DNA of 64,000 nucleotides from Brugia malayi (lineage: Eukaryota > Nematoda > Chromadorea > Rhabditida > Onchocercidae), in NCBI RefSeq assembly GCF_000002995.4, contig NW_025062475.1, positions 7,134,187 to 7,198,186 on the forward strand, in the 5' to 3' direction. The translations under genes were made by a program, and so were the position numbers. Below are positions 14,831 to 26,705 of this stretch, one piece after another; position 1 is the first letter of the stretch, and every line of letters starts with the position of its first letter. The notes beneath the pieces were generated by a model. That model saw nothing but the letters and a program-made list of their open reading frames with translations, was not told where the DNA came from and made no database searches.

Positions 14831-15771
14831 AAAAACAATAAGATAAGGTAAAATTGATGTCTTTTCTCATCTGAAGTTTGAATACAATATCCGGATATTA
14901 CTGAAGTTGAGCTTATTGTAAGTTTAGCACAGAAGTCCCGGAAAAGGAAATATTTTAGTAAGTTAATTTAGCAATTACATATTTTATAGAGATAAGAAAG
15001 ACGAATCGCTATATTTGCTATATTTCTACATCAAATCTTCAAGAACAATCTTGTCCCCGACAATGATGCGGAATATCAGACTAAATAACAACCTTAATAA
15101 GCCGTTATATGATATCCTATGCTTCCCATCGACAACTGACTAAAATCGGTAGTTATGACTATCACTAAATATAAAAATAACCCAATATCTTTTGTCTTAC
15201 TGAAATCTTCACCTCTGTACAACAAGCTCAGGTCTAAACCATTAGCAATGAAGTGGACATTACAACAACAGAAATGTTCATTACGAGTAACATCCTTCCA
15301 TCAGTTAGGAAGATATAAAGGAAATTACTAAAAACAATGAGTGAAGGATATCTGGCCTCCTCCTAGATCAACAGTCTAGACACTACTCTTCTCTCCTCAT
15401 CTACCTCACTATAATTTCGCGGTCGGCCGGTGTTTCAACGATTCAGTATCGATCTGGGAGATGACGGTGCAGGGTGAGGTGCTGGAGATGGTTTTGGATT
15501 TTAGGATGGAGGTCTGTGATTGGCTCATCCTTCACTTCACTTCTCTTCTAGCATGCGCTGACTTTGTCTCCCACTGCTTGTCTGTTTGTTGTTCACCAGT
15601 GTGACACTTGACTTCATTTAATGTACATTTGACGATGACCGCAAATTAGGAATTGCTGTTGTAAGCGGTTCTTTATTCTTTCATATTTCAGTTTGTTTGT
15701 CCTCTGTTTTCGACGAATTTAGAGTAGTGTGATTCTGTTTGACAGTGAGACGTGAAAAGTGTTAGGAATCG
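14831..15771. promoter_or_regulatory. Divergent promoter region, csn-5 / LSM12
   Basis: Start codons of the two divergent genes are 941 bases apart. The part from about 15410 to 15600 is clearly richer in GC than its surroundings and contains an ATTGG (inverted CCAAT) at 15518. This suggests a bidirectional housekeeping promoter; no TATA box or start site can be fixed by eye. Confidence 0.45.
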
Positions 15772-17786
15772 ATGACAATATTTAACACTCGATCAGCGAT
15801 ATCAACTACAATAACAACTCCTGAATCTATGAGCGAGGAAAGCAGTAGCAGTTTGGCACGTCAACTGTCCAGCGCACATGCAGCTGTAGGAGAGGCAGCC
15901 TCGAACAATGTCTTGGACAGCAATGTCGTATTTCCTGTAGGCAGTGTGTTGGAATGTCGAAATGTGTTGAACTCCACGACGGTTGGTCAGGTGATCTGCT
16001 CAGATCAACCGACCCGACTTCTTGTTCTAAGTTTATATTTTTGTCAAGTTTGCTCTTAGCAACGTATAGAAGTGGCCAGTTCAACTATCTGTTTATTACT
16101 ACTGTAGCATTCGGTGGGATTTACAAGTCTCATATATAGATGTGATCAGCAGAGAACTTTAAACCAGAATTGCCGGAAAATCTCTTTATTTAGACAGAAA
16201 TGAGAATGTCTCTATCTAGACAGCAATAGCTATTAGATAAAATGAAGCACGCAATTTGAAGAATGTGCGGTCGCTTGTTCTACAAATTTTTCGGCAGAAT
16301 GAGATTTGAAATGCAGGACTTACCATGTACTCTGCCTACTTTTTCAGGAGATACTTCAGGACCAGGTAAAGTACCGTTGGTACGTATCGTCAATCTGGCG
16401 CTTGTTGCACAGGTATATATTATTTTGATTTTCGGATAATACTGTTTGAGAAGTCATTCGATACCAAAAAGTTTTCGAAAAAAGGAAGATATTTCTGTAT
16501 GCAGACTGAGTGAAATCACTTAGAAAAGATATTTCTGTATGCATATTGAGTGACATCAGTTGAAGACAGGTTGTGTGTACAAATTTGTTAAAAATAAGTA
16601 AAACTTCAAAGAGAAGTTTCTCATTTCAGGTAACATGCTTGAAAGATAAAGGAGTTGACCAATCTTTGCCTTGGCCAAATTTGCAGATATCCACAAAGCA
16701 AGTGCAAGAACGAATGAACCGTGCAATAGCACGAAAGAAAGCATCCATAATGCAAACTAATGTATCGCTTGAGGGACAACGAGCTTTCATTCATCTCAGG
16801 AAAACGTAAGTTCCAAGCATCGGTTGAATTGATGGTAAATTTATGATTCTTTCAACTTACTAGGAGTTTTCGGTTGCTTCATTTGATCCTTCCTTTCTGT
16901 TCCCTTTCAGCAAACTGTTGGTGGCATTCTTTTCCCTTTATTCAGAGAAACATAGAATATCTTAAACAAAAGTAAATTTACGTTATCACTGTGCAAGGTT
17001 AATCATATCTGTTTAATTTAATTATATATAATTGCAGACTGGAACATAGGGTGGAATGGTCAGGTAATAATATCAAAGTACTTAATCGTGTATTAATCCA
17101 TCCACCATATACAGCTGATTCCATTGAACCTATTGGTGATGTCAGCGATACAGCAGTCGCTTTAGCAAGAGAACATGTTCGCAAAATCGTAAGCGGTTCT
17201 CTGGATTATATGTTTGCAGGCTCATAAAAAATTTAAACATTGCATCTGCAATTTGTACTATAATTTTGATTTAACTCATTGTGGTAACTCTTAACATGTT
17301 TCAATCGTTAGTCTTCTTCGAGCCAGGAAACCACTTGTCTTAAGCTGTAGTAATGGTATATTAAGATATGAAATAACATTATTGACATTATTGGAACCAT
17401 AAGTAAAACTGCTTTTCTCAAGTTTTTAAACATAAAGCAAAAATAATTGTTAATCGAAACAAAGATTATAATCGAATGAGTTAATAGAGTATTGTATAAC
17501 TAGGGTTTTATGCACTTCATATAATATGGGATTATAACTGATTATAGTGTTTAAGTTTCCTTAATATTTTTGGTAGGATGTACTAAGTAGACATCCATGA
17601 TGATTCATGCACATTATAAGTGAAAGAAATCTTTTCTGTTCCTTTGTTCCAACTTGTAATTTATCTTTATTTCGTAAACACTTCTAACGTTAGATTTAAA
17701 TTCTGCAGTTAACGAAATATCGCAGTACTCAACAGACAACTACTCCTAGCGACGATGCACCTGCAGATCCTACACCGTCACATTAA
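15772..17786 (+). CDS. lsm12: LSM12 homologue
   Basis: Five exons, 15772-16030, 16348-16412, 16630-16805, 17038-17188, 17709-17786, phases consistent, 242 residues (human LSM12 195). An N-terminal Ser/Thr-rich extension of about 50 residues precedes an Lsm-like fold (VGSVLECRN, GQVICSDQ, LLVL strand). The anticodon-binding-like LSM12 domain follows, with the hallmark VSLEGQ motif, the HPPY motif and the AREHVRKI helix. Family members bind Ataxin-2/TPC complexes and affect mRNA translation and calcium signalling. The short 65-base exon 2 is fixed by phase 1 to phase 0 agreement. A 40-bp tandem duplication lies in intron 2. Confidence 0.9.
16488..16566 (+). repeat. 40-bp imperfect tandem repeat in LSM12 intron 2
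   Basis: AGATATTTCTGTATGCA at 16488 recurs at 16528, and the following 20 bases (GACTGAGTGAAATCACTTAG against TATTGAGTGACATCAGTTGA) are also similar. Two copies only. Confidence 0.8.
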
Positions 17787-19107
17787 AGGCAACTAGAACA
17801 ATCAAAAAAACCCATGCGACGATTATTAAGTTTATTTATTTTCTGAACAGTTTCCAACTGTTAAAACTTTTAGAAACTGCTTAGGATCGTTTTCAAATAA
17901 CACGCATGTTTATGCTACGAAATAATTTCACTTGTGCAATTTTTTCTTTATTACAAAGTCTATTTTTACTCCAGCACTTTGTCAAAGCTTTTGAGATAGG
18001 ATGGAATTCCTTTTCTTCAATTTCTGGCATAAACATTGTAAAATGTAAAAAATAAAGTTTTGTGCAGTGCATTTTATTTTTTCGAGAAATAATATATGGA
18101 TCATATCCTTTATTGCTTTTTCGTGCTTCAGAAGAGTTTCTTTTGAATTTATTTTTTGAAGGTCTGGATATTTAGGACTTGTAGTTTCTGGAGGTGTCTG
18201 TTTAGGTGATGCATTGTTTTCGAAACACACAGGCAGATGAATTGAGATTGCATTAAAATAAATTCCTTAAAACCAAACTTCAGTACTAATTTTAGGAATC
18301 TAGAAATTTAAACTGAAATAATTTGTATTGTGTACATCCTCTGCCATGTTCAGCGCTGAAACTGCCTGGAGCATTTCAGAAAATCCTGAGCTTGTTAATG
18401 GGGTTTACTTTTTCAATATAGTGCAGTTCAGAATCTGAAATTTATTAAGAGTGGATCAGAGTTTTTATCAAAAGGGGTATTCATTGATGGGAAATGATTG
18501 TTTCTTTAAATTGAATATTATGAGTGGTGTTACTTCTTGTGCTATAACTAGTTTTGTGCTTTGAATTCCAGTCCTTTCTAGAATTCTATAAGAGATGCAT
18601 GAGTTTTCCTATTCAATATCTTTTCATTTTTGCTGTGTCAGTTTTCTCTAATTTTCGCAGCGATTTTTTTTGCATTTATTAAATTTGGCTATTTTGACTC
18701 AAAGTTTTGCCATTAAAAAAATTGTAAGCTACCCCACAATCTTCCTTTGCAGGCTACCAAAACCACAGTCCAAGGTAAGGTTGATCATGTTATGTTTGTT
18801 ACCAAACTAATAATGAGGCAACTGAATGTTTAACGAGGGATTTCCGAAGTGAGGTGAAATAATTATGTCGAATGTTCCTAAATTTGTATCATTTATTGAT
18901 TGTTTCATTACTATTTTAAAAACATCTGAATTGCTTTTTGTCCTTTAATTAAAGATTTGCATGTAAATATTGAGATCTCTCTACTACCTCGTATGCCCAG
19001 TTTTTGTTAATGAAAAAGTACGGTCGTTGCATCATTCTGGAAATAGTGGTGTAAATAAAAGTGATTTTTGGTGCGACACAAATGATGAACTACTTAAGAG
19101 TACAGCA
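17787..19107. other. Intergenic LSM12 / EEF1AKMT1
   Basis: A minus-strand open frame of 82 codons (17982-18230) has an amino-acid make-up closer to real coding than most frames here (Pro/Lys-rich start) but no recognised domain or flanking exon, so it is not called. A 22-base block at 18754-18775 is bounded by TTTGCAG and GTAAGG and could be a 5' UTR mini-exon of the next gene. The frame before 19108 (18970-19107) is open but does not match the family. Confidence 0.35.
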
Positions 19108-21525
19108 ATGTCAGCTGGACGTAATTCTGATGATGGTGATAGGGATGACACTCCACAATTATCTGCTGAGGCGTTGAATGCACTGACAGAATTTTATGCT
19201 GGAATGAATGCCTCTGATAAGGTCACTATTAAAGAAGATTGGCAGGTTCGTCATTCATAAAGTGGTTCACATGACGATACAAGTTTTGTGAATCAGTTGC
19301 TACTTAACTTCTTCACTCTATCTTTTTGCAGTTTTTAAATTTCTCACAAAAACCTCACTATTCCGAATACCTTTAATATGTCTTAATATAGCATTGGGCA
19401 GAATATATTTTCAACGAAGGAACCTTATTATACTTCAGTTATGACTTTCTAATTTAGCTGAGCCAGTTCTGGTATTCAGAAGAGACTGCTTTAAAACTTG
19501 CTGAAGAATGTGTAAGAAATACTGGAGATGGTGGAAGAATTGCATGCATTTCATGTCCAACACTTCTTGATTATCTCCTAAATCATGATGTAAGTTATCT
19601 AAAAAATCATTTATGCTCTCTGAACAATACAAAAATTATCATACATTTCAGTGCGTAATCTGTGAACGTGTCACAGTAACACTATTTGAATATGACCGTC
19701 GATTTGAGACGAAATTTGCTAAAGAATTTGTCCGGTATGATTATCGCAAACCTTTGACAATACCCCAGTTGTACCACAATACATTTGATTTAATTGTTAT
19801 TGATCCACCATTTCTGTCTGATGAATGCTTAATCAAAGTAGCACAAACAGTACGACTGCTTTCTCGCGATTCCACAACGAAATTATTAATTTGTACAGGA
19901 TTAGTTATGGCGAAACTTGTAAGTTTATATTAGTTTTTCTTGGGTTTTGAAAACTATGTAGATGTCATTTTAGGATTAAGTAACATTTTGAGTTCAAAAG
20001 CTTTTATAGATCAAACCGTCTTTGCATAGCTATGTAGACGGCTTGTATGTAATGACAGAGATCATGTATTTTGCTTAGCATTTCACCTCTTTGTGATTAC
20101 CTTCCAAAACATTAGAACTTTTTTTCAGTAAGTGGTGTCTCTTCTTGAGGTGCTTCATTATGAAATTACTGCTTATAAAAGGATAACTTACATCACTACT
20201 TATTTTCCCACTGTTTAATTCGATTGAAGCACGTAAGTTTATTTTGAGGTTGATTCCTTGAGTTTCAGGTCGAAAGACTATTTCACGCACGCAAGTGTAA
20301 ATTCCAACCTTCTCATAAACATAACCTTGCTAATGAATTCGCTTGTTACACAAATTACGAAGCTGTTGTTTTGTGATAATATTTTTTCATGTGTGAAAGT
20401 GAACGAATTGCGCAGAAGTAGGTATCTTAAAAATTAACGTGTATATTTTCGTTTTCATTGGTGGTATTGATTAAACAGAAGAACCGTAAGATGATTTGAA
20501 TATTTTTATAGTAACAGTTGCATTCTTTTGCACTTTTGCACTGATAAGAAATATAACAATTTGGTAATTTTGTTTCTTCAGACAGTCCGCACTTTGTATG
20601 TGATACTCCGAAGTTTTCATTTATTAAACTATTCTAATGATTTTTTTTATTGTTATATGTTTGATGATTTAGTAGTGAAGTTTGAGTTACATTCTCATTA
20701 GTTTATTCGCCTAGTAATGGCAGCTTATTAAGATATTTCAAGACTTTTCCAAAATGTTCTCATTAATACAATAAAATTTTGGATGACATCTTTTTGGTCA
20801 AATTTACGGTTTGTCGCCCATATTGCTGAAAAATAGTCCAAATTTTCAGTCCTTTATAATTTCTTATAGCACATTTCGAAGAGTTCTTTAGACCTGTCGC
20901 AATTTATTAGACGATATTTGGTTCAACAAATGTTGCAGTATTGTAAGTTGCTGATGAATAATGCTGAATAATTATAGTAAAGGGGGTAGTAAAAGTAAAA
21001 GGGATTCATTCTTGGCTGACTGCCATACTTCCATTCTTGGAAGGGTGAGTGCAATCGAAGCTGGAATCTACGATTTTTTAAAAACAACGACTTCTGCTAA
21101 ATGTCGAAAAAGGAAACTAACTGTCGTTTAGGGTTTATGATTGATAATGGAAAATAAGTTCAGATATCATAAATTTGAAATTTCGAAACTTTCGAAGAAA
21201 TACATGAGAAATTGTCGGAATTAGAGAAACACTATTGAGTGCTCAATATTCGGCTGCTAACATTATCATTCATTACTTTGAAAATAATAAATTAGCTGAA
21301 GAATGATGATGAAGTAGTGAAGTAATGAGTCTAGTAGTCTCCACAGTTATCTAATTTTTTTAATTACGAATTTAAATGTGAGGACTTTGAACTAAAAAAG
21401 TTGCTGAAAGGATATAGTATTTGCATTTTTTTTTTTTTCAGGAATACTTCAATCCATGTAAGGCTGCGCAATTGACTATTACCGAGGTATCAATGGTACC
21501 ATTATGTATAGTTGGGATTTTATAA
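19108..21525 (+). CDS. eef1akmt1: eEF1A lysine methyltransferase 1 (N6AMT2 family), 3' end uncertain
   Basis: Exons 19108-19245, 19458-19589 and 19652-19918 join in phase 0. They match the EEF1AKMT1/EFM5 family: the TPQLSA start, the WQLSQFWYS block, the SAM-binding GGRIAC glycine turn, FEYDRRF, and the catalytic [10 protein letters not shown] (DPPF/Y) motif. The enzyme methylates a lysine of translation factor eEF1A. The next exon is probably 21442-21486 or to the stop at 21525, giving EYFNPCK, which fits the family's position before the final strand. The last conserved block (family consensus P.H...L.NEF.C) is not found directly after it. A similar peptide is encoded in both copies of a duplicated segment (21331-21460, 21751-21877), one before and one after this exon. 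I chose ATG 19108 because upstream residues match nothing. Confidence 0.85.
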
Positions 21526-21877
21526 TATCTCTTGTTTTAAGATTTCCAGTTAAATCACCGTTAGCCGATTAAACAACAAAAGTCCACAATTTCATTGGGT
21601 GGGATTGGTGCATTGCTAATTTGCTGGCAGAATTAAATGGCCCCTACAGGTCAGAGCGCTTCATGGTCTGACGTGCTTTGTTGCCGTATCTGTTCAGAAG
21701 TAAGTTTCCTCATTTCTGTTTTCATATTTTTTATATGTAATATTTTACACCTAGCAGTCTCCACAGTTATCTAATTTTTTTAATTACGAATTTAAATGTG
21801 AGGACTTTGAACTAAAAAAATTGCTGAAAGGATATAGTATTTGCATTTTTTTTTTAGGAATACTTCAATCCATGTAA
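21331..21877 (+). repeat. Duplicated 130-bp exon/acceptor block flanking Roquin exon 1
   Basis: Copy A is 21331-21460 and copy B is 21751-21877, 420 bases apart, about 97% identical (a T/C change, a G/A change and poly-T length 13 against 10). Each copy carries a possible acceptor (TAG or CAG), a frame containing NYEFKC, a poly-T tract and the EYFNPC segment. Roquin exon 1 lies in the unique sequence between them. Confidence 0.9.
21621..21636 (+). promoter_or_regulatory. Likely spliced-leader acceptor of Roquin
   Basis: TTGCTGGCAG ends at 21630, six bases before the Roquin ATG. The upstream gene ends only about 110 bases before. That spacing is what a nematode operon with SL trans-splicing of the downstream gene would show. 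Inference. Confidence 0.5.
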
Positions 21878-24800
21878 CTTTCATCACTACATTGCCTTTC
21901 TCTTGGTAGATTTTGTTAGTTTAAAAAAACAAGTTTTGTCAGATTTCGATGCATTAAAATGTTTGAGTTTTTTCTTGAGAACTTTCTGGCAGAAGTCGGA
22001 TAAATTTCTGATAATTTTGATGAATGTTGGTAAAATCAAATCTTTTGATAAATTTTGATTTTTTCCTTGAGAACTTTATTGTTTGCTGTGTCCGAGATAA
22101 ATGTTAGGAAAGTTTTGTGTCTGTATATCTTGTAGTTTATTTACTGACACATAAGAAAAATTAGTTTACATAACGAATTTTATGACTTGATTAAACCAAC
22201 TTTATTTCACGACCATATTTCAGCTTTTTAGCTCCAAAAAACTGCCAATAAATCTTGCTTGTGGTCATACAATATGTCATAATTGTCTTAATGAGCTTAA
22301 CACAAGTACCTGTCCGTTGGATCAGGTATTTTGAGAAATTTTTCTTTATAAAGATTTAAAATCAACTATTTAATTACTAAGTAGAACTGCAGAAGGACAT
22401 TTGAGGACGAAATTATTTTTGTTTCTAGTATTTTTGTCTCTTAAACATTTGATGCGAACTAAGAATAAACAATTTATATGAAGTCTTTTACTTATGACTA
22501 AGTAACAGTCATTAGTGATGTTCATAAACTAATTGGCACTAAAACTTGTTATGTACTCAACTTGTTTTATTCTTGAAGCTTACTCTTGAGATTTATTTTT
22601 ATTTTGTTTTCGAGATTAGTATAGGGATGTTCCTTTTTATTTTTCCAGACAGCAATTTCCATTCCTTTCGAAAAATTACCTCCAAATCTTGCATTGCTCT
22701 CAATCCTCTCAGAATTTATCAATAGTAAACCGGAAATTAATCAAGAACTGTCCGATGAATATCGACATATTGAGTCGAATCTCGTCGAACTAGCCTCTTA
22801 TTTACATCCTGTCGAGTGCTTATTTGGTAATGCTTTTGCAATTTAACATTTTAGTATTTGGAGCCTTGTGAAATAAAATGTTACGTCAAATTCAGAGTTA
22901 GATTTCTCTCTCCCTCCCTTCAGATTGAATTTCATGTCTATAGTTTTTTCTAAATAATGAAATGTTATGCCTAATTCTGTCCAATTTCAGGAGGAAGTGT
23001 TTGGAGTGATGAGTTAAGCAGGCCGATGCAGCGCAAATTAATATCACTGTTGTGTTATCAGTTGATGGAATATAAGGGTCTGCAGCGGGCACTTAAAACA
23101 GCACGTGCTTTGGCAGAACGTGCTCTTTCAGAATTGGTCATTTATCATCAAAATAATTCTAATATATCAACAATTTTGTGGTCTAGTATACGTTCTAGAG
23201 GATGCCAGTTCTTAGGTCCAGGTAAAAAGCTAAATGAACATGACTTTCAGTCATAATAGGCTATGGAGATTGGACTGAGGAGGTAAGAGGTATGTTAAGA
23301 TATGTCTGTAGTCATTCTCTGCTTGCTTGATATTGTTCCAATGAAAGGGGCGCTTCAGAAAAGCTTTAGTTGATTGTCTGATGTTTAAAACATAAATTAG
23401 AGGAGGTTAACTTGAAACTTCAGATCGGAATTGATTGGTGATTTGAAAGATTTTTAAAACAATTTTTCTTTTTATCGTACTGTCTTTGTTCACAAGATTT
23501 TATTTTTAGCAATTTTATGAATAATTTTTCTTTTTATCATACTGTTTTTACCCACAAGACCATTTTGAGCAGCTATGCAAGAAGAAATTCTGAAGCTTAT
23601 TTTATTGATACTTTCGGACGGTGCATTGATATCTCGTAAAACTTTGGTGTTATATATTGTGCAGACACTGCGGGTTGATTATCCGCAAGCTTCGAAAACG
23701 TGTGTTGGTCATGTTGTACAGTTGCTTTATCGAGCTGGTTGCTTTCATGTAGGTTACTTATAAACAATTCATGCATGTGTATGCTTAATTACTGATTTTT
23801 TTAAACTCATTAAAATTGGTTTTTTATTTGGCATTTAACATGTTGCAGTTTCTTGTGGCAAGGTCATTCAAAGCTTGAAGAAGCAGCTTATAGATGTTTA
23901 TTCGGTGTACTCTTTCTATTTAACAGTTTATTTCTGTTTTTAAGAACATGTGTTGCAATAAGTTTTCTACAGTGAATTAACTACTTTTATAGGTATTAAA
24001 ACGTGAAGGTGAATCGTCATTGATGCAATTGAAAACACAGTTTCGTGATTATGACGCACTGCGTCGTGAGCATGATGCACAAATCGTACAAGTAGCTTTT
24101 CAGCAAGGTTTGCGTATATCTCCAGATCATTGGTCGGCTTTACTGTATGGTGATCAGCATCATAGATCTCATATGCAAAGCATTATAGACAAAGCAAGTT
24201 ATTTTAAGTTTCAAAAATATTTAGATTGCGATAGCTGTTCTTTTAATCAATACTAGTGAAATTTCTGGTTTCGTATTTAGGAATTTTTCCAATTATTTTA
24301 TAAAGCATATTGACATTGATAGCTTTTTTATTTCAACAATGAATTGCGGTGCCAAGAGATTAACCAAATAACTCTCCATCCCTATCTGAAACTAAAGCTA
24401 AATTTATTTTTTTCTTAAGCTAGATTCATTTCGTTGTTTTCAAGCTCCACTCAACTCAAGATTTCGAACAACAAGTCAGAGACTTGAAAACAGCAATAGA
24501 ACAGTGTTCTGGGCGAGATATGCTTATTCCAGCATTCGAGCATTTCGAACGCTTTGCTAATTTTGATTATTTAAATGGTAAATTTCAGAATAAGATAAAA
24601 AAGTAAGCATATCAAGTGTTGAAAATGTAACAGGCATAACTAAGTTTTGTTTTTCCTTCCCTTTTTTTTGTAGATAGGTTATGTAGAACAATCATTTTCA
24701 TGCTAATCAAAATACTAATCAAAATGACATATTTAGAGCAGTTATTTTCATACTAATCAAAATGACAGCTTTGTAATGTACATTTTACTATATGTTATTG

Positions 24801-26705
24801 CGTTTCTATTTACAAAACACTTCATGTTAAGCAGTATTTTGTTCTAAAACTTGTATTAAGATTCTAGTTTTAGTGGTAAGAGACTTTTCCTTATGCTTGA
24901 TCAAATATTTAAGAAATTTAATTGAATAAGGACATCGTACTACAAATTTTATCTTCAACATCATGCTTTTAAAGGCATTTTATGGTTTTGTTTCAGAATT
25001 ACCAGATTGGACATTGGCAGTACATTTATTCGATTCGTTGTTATTTATAATAAAAACATATGTAAAATTCACACGGATGAGGTGGTGTTAAATTTTTTTC
25101 TGTTTAGTCAGATTATTTCGGATGTTGAAAAAGTATAAACAGCTCCTTGAAGCACAAAAACAATCTTTATCAATATTTCAATGTTTATTAGAATTTTTTG
25201 TTATATTAAATTTGCTACACTTTCAGAAGCATAGCTAGATTCATTCCTGCAACTAAATGTCCCAGTGTGTGTCATCAAGGAGACCACAGTTATAAAACAT
25301 AGTTTTCACGGTAATTTAATTACTGTCTGAATCACTTTAATAATAAAAAAAAACATTTAGCCAAGTTCCTTGTTTTATAGGAACTTTCCAAATCCGATAG
25401 GCACGGCAACTGGTAGTATTTGTCTGCTGGTGTAAAATCTACATGTGTACTTGCGAAAAATAAATTTCGTACTTTCATACCGCAAATACTATCACATCCT
25501 CCACCTGTTTTTATTGAGCCATTGCCTGCTGTATCTCCCGCAACTGTCCACAATCTCATTTGACAGAATTCCCACTATTTTCAACGAATACTTCACTTAA
25601 CCTACCATCAGTTGTTAGAAGCAACGGTTTTGTTGAAGTAGCGAAATCATCCGGTAATGTAAAATTATGGAATTCTGCTTGCAAGCTTATTTACTATTCT
25701 CAGTCTCGTGTTGTACCGTAAATGTGTGCTAACTAGGCAAACAAACGAATAAGCAAATATATATGTACAAATTGATGATTTCGTTTGTTGATTAAAAACT
25801 GAAATGAATAGAAGAAGTTTCTTTCTTCTTGGATGTTCTTGAAGCATGGGCATTCTTTTTCACCTTTCACTGTAAAGCTGCTATTCACTTTCTCTGAGTT
25901 TTTACGAGGTGTTTATTTTTTTATCTTCCAGTGAATCTAGTTCGAAATTTGGCACCAGTAGCACAGCCTCTTTCAACACCAACGACCCCCTTAGTACTGC
26001 TGATGATGCAAGCAGTTAATCATTTCCTTTCTCCACCTTTATTCCCAGTAGCCACACCGGTACAAGTTGGAGTCCCTGTTTCTATTGATATGACACCAGT
26101 TTTTTCAGTACCTTCATCATTCTCACAAATATCTCCGATTAGATCTGGTCAGATTTCAGGAAGATATTATTCTTTTTAATGTTTATGGCCTGTAATTTGG
26201 AACTTTTCAAAGATATTAAGGTTTTAAATGTTGACATTTTGTAAAGCAAAAAAAAAAAACTTTTTTTTTGAAACTAAGAAAGATGTATTTTCAATAATTG
26301 TTTGAATGATGAACTTTGCCCAATACATTGTAAAACACCGATGAAACTTACGAATTTACCTTAAAGTGTTCAGAGGAAGATTTTCACAGATAATTTTAGC
26401 TTGATGAAAAATGATGTAGTTTAAAGTCCTCTTATATTATATTTTATACGTTAGTGTGATATAGCTTGTGGGAATAAAATGTTTTTTTTTTTTCAGATGT
26501 TCGGGTCGGCTTATTGTTCGAATCGACTTATTATTATATGACACTTTTTAAATTCTTCTTCATTAAAAACACAATTTTAAAAAAAAAAATTGATTTCAAG
26601 ACAAAGTAATTTTTTCTTTCAGGTGATATTGATTCTTGTGTTCAAGATATTTATGTATCAGAAGATAATGGAGTGAATGGAAAGCAGTTAGTTATTCCAA
26701 AGTAG
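21637..26705 (+). CDS. rle-1: Roquin / RLE-1 RING-type E3 and stem-loop RNA-binding protein
   Basis: Exons 21637-21699, 22224-22325, 22649-22826, 22991-23221, 23573-23748, 23993-24193, 24445-24577 and 24997-25061 join in phase. They give an N-terminal RING (CRIC ... CGHTICHNC ... CPLD), then the HEPN and ROQ domains with the strongly conserved [30 protein letters not shown] and LRREHD blocks. Roquin binds constitutive-decay stem-loops in 3' UTRs and recruits deadenylases; the C. elegans orthologue RLE-1 is an E3 for DAF-16. Intron 6 uses a GC donor. Downstream Pro-rich exons are proposed at 25417-25653, 25932-26147 and 26623-26705; the last two agree in phase, but 25417-25653 needs a frame switch near 25550. 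The CCCH zinc finger expected after the ROQ region was not found. Confidence 0.9.
23462..23572 (+). repeat. Duplicated 3' splice region in Roquin intron 4
   Basis: AATTTTTCTTTTTATC(G/A)TACTGT occurs at about 23462 and 23521, each followed by a CACAAGA and then ATTTTTAGCA or ATTTTGAGCAG. The second copy provides the acceptor that fits the protein. An imperfect tandem duplication of about 59 bases. Confidence 0.7.

Noticed and set aside
17982..18230. 82-codon minus-strand frame with coding-like start
   Set aside because: No recognised domain and no flanking exon; too weak to call.
25332..25559. 75-codon minus-strand frame in the Roquin tail
   Set aside because: Overlaps a Pro-rich plus-strand frame that joins the next exon in phase; no homology on the minus strand.
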